A stretch of 16,880 nt of DNA from Candidatus Heimdallarchaeota archaeon (lineage in GTDB: Archaea; Asgardarchaeota; Heimdallarchaeia; Heimdallarchaeales; Kariarchaeaceae): contig JAOUKW010000037.1 in NCBI GenBank assembly GCA_029882335.1, positions 1 through 16,880 on the forward strand, read 5' to 3'. A program made the position numbers and the translations under genes. Shown in pieces: positions 14,081 to 16,880 of this stretch. The notes under the pieces are model-generated. The model had not been told where the DNA came from and ran no database searches. It saw only the letters and a program-made list of their open reading frames with translations. Positions within the stretch are counted from its first letter, which is position 1, and every line of letters starts with the position of its first letter.

Positions 14081-14710
14081 ATGTTGAAAAATGATCCATA
14101 TATTATTGGAATCTCGGGACCAACAGGTTCAGGTAAAACTTTTATTACAAAACAATTAGCAGAAAAATTTAGGAATCATAATTTTTCAGTAGAAATTATT
14201 TCTACCGATGATTTTTATCGAGATCTATCTCATTTAACTTTTGATGAAAGAACAAAAGTAAATTATGATGATCCAGATTCGATAGATTTTGGAGAATTTA
14301 ATGATGTATTAAAAAGAATAAATCAAGGAGAAAAAGTTACAATCAATCAATATGATTTTAAGACCCATACTCGAATAAATAAACAAAGAACATTTAATGT
14401 TGCGAATATAATTATAGTTGAGGGCATATTTGCCTTTACCGACGAAGAAGTATTAAGAAACTACTCTTTAACTATTTTTGTGGAATTAGATTCTGATCTA
14501 AGAATTATTAGAAGGATCGATCGAGATTATAAAGAGAGAGGGAGATCATTTAACTCGGTAGTAAATCAATATACAACTACTGTAAAATTAACACAAGAAT
14601 TACATGTATTGAGAGATAAAACAAAGGCTGATTTAATTATTTATGGAAATAAAAATCAATTGAGAATCGTTGAATTAATCTTCAGAGGGATCGTAGGGCT
14701 TGCCGATTGA
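14081..14710 (+). CDS. udk: Uridine kinase-like P-loop kinase
   Basis: A 209-residue cytosolic kinase of the uridine kinase/phosphoribulokinase family. It has the Walker A GPTGSGKT (13-20), the STDDFYRDL nucleoside loop, NYDDPDSIDF, the QYDFKTHTR substrate segment, the IVEGIFAF strand and RRIDRDYKERGRS in the lid. These match bacterial Udk, which phosphorylates uridine and cytidine with ATP or GTP. ATG 14081 follows GGTGAT (14074-14079), complementary to the archaeal 16S tail; a GTG at 14075 overlapping the aroC stop as GTGA would add two residues and is equally possible. It is not a shikimate pathway gene, though it appears translationally coupled to aroC. Its last 36 nt overlap the end of the convergent permease gene, whose transporter family imports nucleosides, so a salvage role is likely. 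Confidence 0.87.
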   Translation: MLKNDPYIIGISGPTGSGKTFITKQLAEKFRNHNFSVEIISTDDFYRDLSHLTFDERTKVNYDDPDSIDFGEFNDVLKRINQGEKVTINQYDFKTHTRINKQRTFNVANIIIVEGIFAFTDEEVLRNYSLTIFVELDSDLRIIRRIDRDYKERGRSFNSVVNQYTTTVKLTQELHVLRDKTKADLIIYGNKNQLRIVELIFRGIVGLAD

Positions 14711-15874
14711 TTTAGGTGGTCTAGATTTACCAATAAAACCAGATAATGCAAAAATTGTTGCTAAATATGGAATCATCTGAATAAAAGGTTTTGGTACATA
14801 AAAATGATCAACAGCAGAGTTAAAATTGATATTTAATGCAATGAATAATCCAAAAAATAGAGATGCAGTAGCGGCACCAATTATAGTCCAATTTCCAAAT
14901 ATTAACGCAGCGATTGCTATAAAACCTCTACCACCAATCATATTTTCTTTAAATGAACTATTGTTTCCAATAGATAGAGTTGCACCCCCTAAACCTGCTA
15001 AAACACCAGATAATATTACTGCAAAGAACTGATAACGTTTTACTGCAATACCTGCTGTAGCAGCTGCTTGTGGATTTTCGCCAATAACCCTTATACGCAA
15101 TCCAATTGATGTTTTAAACAATAAAATATGTAGGATTGGAATTAATCCAAGAGCAATTAAAATTAATATATGTTGATTACTTAACGCAGTTACTATATCC
15201 GGAAGTTTCATCAAGAAGGGTCCAATAACAGGAACAGTATAGTAATTTGAAAAAGTAAAATATTTTAAAATATTACCCAATATCGGCTTTTTTAATAAGT
15301 ACAATCTCTGAAACTTATATTCAGGATCTAATTGAGGAGAATATTGAGCCTGCCAAACTAATTCAGATAATACTTTAACTAATCCAAGTGCAAATAAATT
15401 GATAGCCACACCAACAGTAATTTGTTCAGCTTTGAATGTAATACTCAGTATTCCATGAATTAATCCAAGTATTCCTCCAGCGATCATTGCCATTAGTGCA
15501 GCAAACCAAGGATCTCCGGTTATTATTGCAGTGTAAACACCAACCCACGCACCTACAAGCATTATACCCTCCAATCCAATGTTTATAACACCAGCTCTTT
15601 CGTTAAAAGTTCCTCCCATTGCTGTAAGTAAAATGGGTATTGCAGCTCTTAATGTCTGCTCAAATACAAAAGTACTTAATAAAAGAGACCACATTTGTCG
15701 GTGATATGGAATTGGATAAATTACTCCATAGAAAAAAATATTCAAAATATATGGAAATAGAACAATTACTTCCAGTATAATCATTAATTTTAATATAGGC
15801 CCAATAACCGGTATTTTTAATAGTTTACCTAATTTTGATTTTAGTTGTAATTCTTTCAAATTATTTATTGTCAT
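14675..15874 (-). CDS. Nucleoside ABC transporter permease (COG1079/YufQ-like)
   Basis: A 399-residue inner-membrane permease of the BMP-type (simple sugar/nucleoside) ABC importers. The family signature NERAGVINIGLEG is at residues 91-103, followed by about eight hydrophobic segments and the EQITVGVAINLFALG and GENPQAAATAGI motifs. It is longer than typical members (about 300-320) because of an N-terminal stretch of some 60 residues with an extra hydrophobic segment. Its ATG overlaps the stop of the other permease gene as ATGA, and GGAGG lies 7 nt upstream, so the two subunits are made together. The ATPase and the substrate-binding lipoprotein would be expected upstream, outside the window. 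Nucleosides are the most likely substrate, supported by the facing uridine kinase gene. Confidence 0.9.
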   Translation of the reverse strand: MTINNLKELQLKSKLGKLLKIPVIGPILKLMIILEVIVLFPYILNIFFYGVIYPIPYHRQMWSLLLSTFVFEQTLRAAIPILLTAMGGTFNERAGVINIGLEGIMLVGAWVGVYTAIITGDPWFAALMAMIAGGILGLIHGILSITFKAEQITVGVAINLFALGLVKVLSELVWQAQYSPQLDPEYKFQRLYLLKKPILGNILKYFTFSNYYTVPVIGPFLMKLPDIVTALSNQHILILIALGLIPILHILLFKTSIGLRIRVIGENPQAAATAGIAVKRYQFFAVILSGVLAGLGGATLSIGNNSSFKENMIGGRGFIAIAALIFGNWTIIGAATASLFFGLFIALNINFNSAVDHFYVPKPFIQMIPYLATIFALSGFIGKSRPPKSIGKPYDPSED

Positions 15875-16880
15875 TGCTTTTCCTCCGTTGGATCAGAAGC
15901 TTGGTTCCATTTTTTCTTCAGAAAATTCTTTGTATATACCAGCTGTGATATAATTTTTTTAGAAATCAAAGGAGTTGCTGCAAAAATTATAACAAGAGCT
16001 TGTAATATATAAAGTAAATCAGGAGGAACATCTTCTGTCTTTATATCAATATTGTAGGCACTTTGAGAGAGAAAACCAAAAAATAATGCTGCAATTAATA
16101 TTCCAAAGGGGGAATTTTGTGCTATCAGCGATACTGCAATCCCATCAAAACCCAAGGTCCCTTCCATACCTATTTGATATCTAAAGGGATATGTGCCCAT
16201 TACCATAAAAGTTCCACCTAAACCTGCAATGCCACCACTAAGGGCCATGGTAAGTGTTGTTATTTTCTTAGTATCGATTCCCGCTGATTCAGCTGCAATT
16301 GAATTTAAACCCACAGCTCTCATTTTATATCCAAAATTTGTTTTTGTAATTAGAATATAAATTAAAATAATTAAGACTACACCCAAGAATAGAGAAATAT
16401 TCAATCGAGATGAAACTTCAGGGAACAACGGCTGCAATTGAGCTTCAGGAGAAATTTTATCCGTTTGGCTATGTGCATCCTTACTAGTTTTATCCAAGAA
16501 TGGCGAATATGAATTAGAACCAATTAAATAGGTTGCAACATTAATTGCTAATAAATTCATCATTATAGTTACAATTACCTCATGAGCACCACGATGTGCT
16601 TTTAAATATCCAGGTATCATTCCCCAAATACCACCTGCAATAAATCCTATTAGAATTGTTGTAGGAATTAGAAAAATCTTTGTATTCATAAAGTTAATTC
16701 CGGATTTTGGAATTATCTCTGCAGCCCAAATTGCGCTGAATAATCCTCCAATCATCATTTGTCCCTGTCCTCCAATATTAAATAATCCAGCTTTAAATGC
16801 AATGGCAACTGCTAGACCACTAAAAATAAGTGGTGTAGTCCAGTATAACATTCCTGCTATATTTTCAGGATTAGATAATA
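15871..16880 (-). CDS. Nucleoside ABC transporter permease (COG4603/YufP-like), 5' end outside the window
   Basis: Partner permease of the same importer. The frame continues to the right edge without a stop (at least nine codons before the ATG at 16851, reading LSNPENIAG), so that ATG is internal and the gene is cut by the window. It shows the family signature KAGLFNIGGQGQMMIGG near the start, HRGAHEVIVTIMMNLLAINV, a hydrophilic external loop after GSNSYSP, YKMRAVGLNSIAAESAGI (the coupling region), GGIAGLGG and the GFDGIAVSLIAQNSP motif. About eight hydrophobic segments are visible in the part present. The C-terminal tail is basic. The stop overlaps the start of the second permease gene by four bases. 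Confidence 0.9.
   Translation of the reverse strand, partial: LSNPENIAGMLYWTTPLIFSGLAVAIAFKAGLFNIGGQGQMMIGGLFSAIWAAEIIPKSGINFMNTKIFLIPTTILIGFIAGGIWGMIPGYLKAHRGAHEVIVTIMMNLLAINVATYLIGSNSYSPFLDKTSKDAHSQTDKISPEAQLQPLFPEVSSRLNISLFLGVVLIILIYILITKTNFGYKMRAVGLNSIAAESAGIDTKKITTLTMALSGGIAGLGGTFMVMGTYPFRYQIGMEGTLGFDGIAVSLIAQNSPFGILIAALFFGFLSQSAYNIDIKTEDVPPDLLYILQALVIIFAATPLISKKIISQLVYTKNFLKKKWNQASDPTEEKQ

Noticed and set aside
1..16880. CRISPR arrays, insertion sequences, tRNA or rRNA genes, toxin-antitoxin or defence genes
   Set aside because: No regularly spaced repeats, transposase, terminal inverted repeats, cloverleaf or relevant domains were seen; the intergenic regions are all shorter than 300 nt.

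Overview
This is an AT-rich (roughly 30% GC by eye), gene-dense stretch of an archaeal chromosome. The archaeal assignment rests on several points. The chorismate pathway begins with the archaeal enzymes ADH synthase (AroA') and 3-dehydroquinate synthase II (AroB'). The shikimate kinase is of the archaeal GHMP type. Genes are preceded by TATA boxes and GGAGGTGAT-like ribosome binding sites, and an XRE-CBS regulator and a stand-alone Lrp RAM domain are present. The methylenetetrahydrofolate reductase-like MetF and the bacterial/eukaryotic-type MetK are not typical of methanogens or haloarchaea. That mixture would fit an Asgard (Heimdallarchaeia-like) or other mesophilic lineage, but the window cannot fix the taxonomy.

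Layout. Nt 1-1625 (+): the 3' part of a TPR protein gene, then a small Lrp/AsnC RAM-domain protein. Nt 1630-5169 (-), read right to left: an XRE-CBS regulator, an MFS exporter, a dimethylargininase-like hydrolase (DDAH) and SurE. Nt 5170-5446: a divergent promoter region with three short dyads. Nt 5447-14710 (+): one long gene train, metF-like, metK, aroA', aroB', aroDE fusion, aroK, aroA, aroC and a uridine-kinase-like gene. Nt 14675-16880 (-): two permease genes of a BMP-type nucleoside ABC transporter, the second running off the right edge.

How the genes work together. The six aro ORFs encode all seven steps from aspartate semialdehyde plus a C6 sugar-phosphate precursor to chorismate, and chromosomal order equals reaction order. 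Upstream of them, MetF (methyl-tetrahydrofolate formation) and MetK (S-adenosylmethionine formation) belong to the methyl cycle. The divergent CBS regulator could in principle sense an adenosyl ligand. The uridine kinase and the nucleoside permeases, which converge on each other, suggest pyrimidine nucleoside salvage.

Most notable point. The EPSP synthase gene (aroA) has no ATG, GTG or TTG that gives a complete protein. The full-length reading frame opens at an ATA codon that overlaps the aroK stop (ATAA) and sits 10 nt after a perfect AGGAGG. The first conventional start (TTG at 11888) would remove the catalytic N-terminal lysine. Otherwise the window looks like well-organised core metabolism. 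I see no CRISPR array, insertion sequence, phage or defence system, rRNA or tRNA, and no clearly undescribed system.
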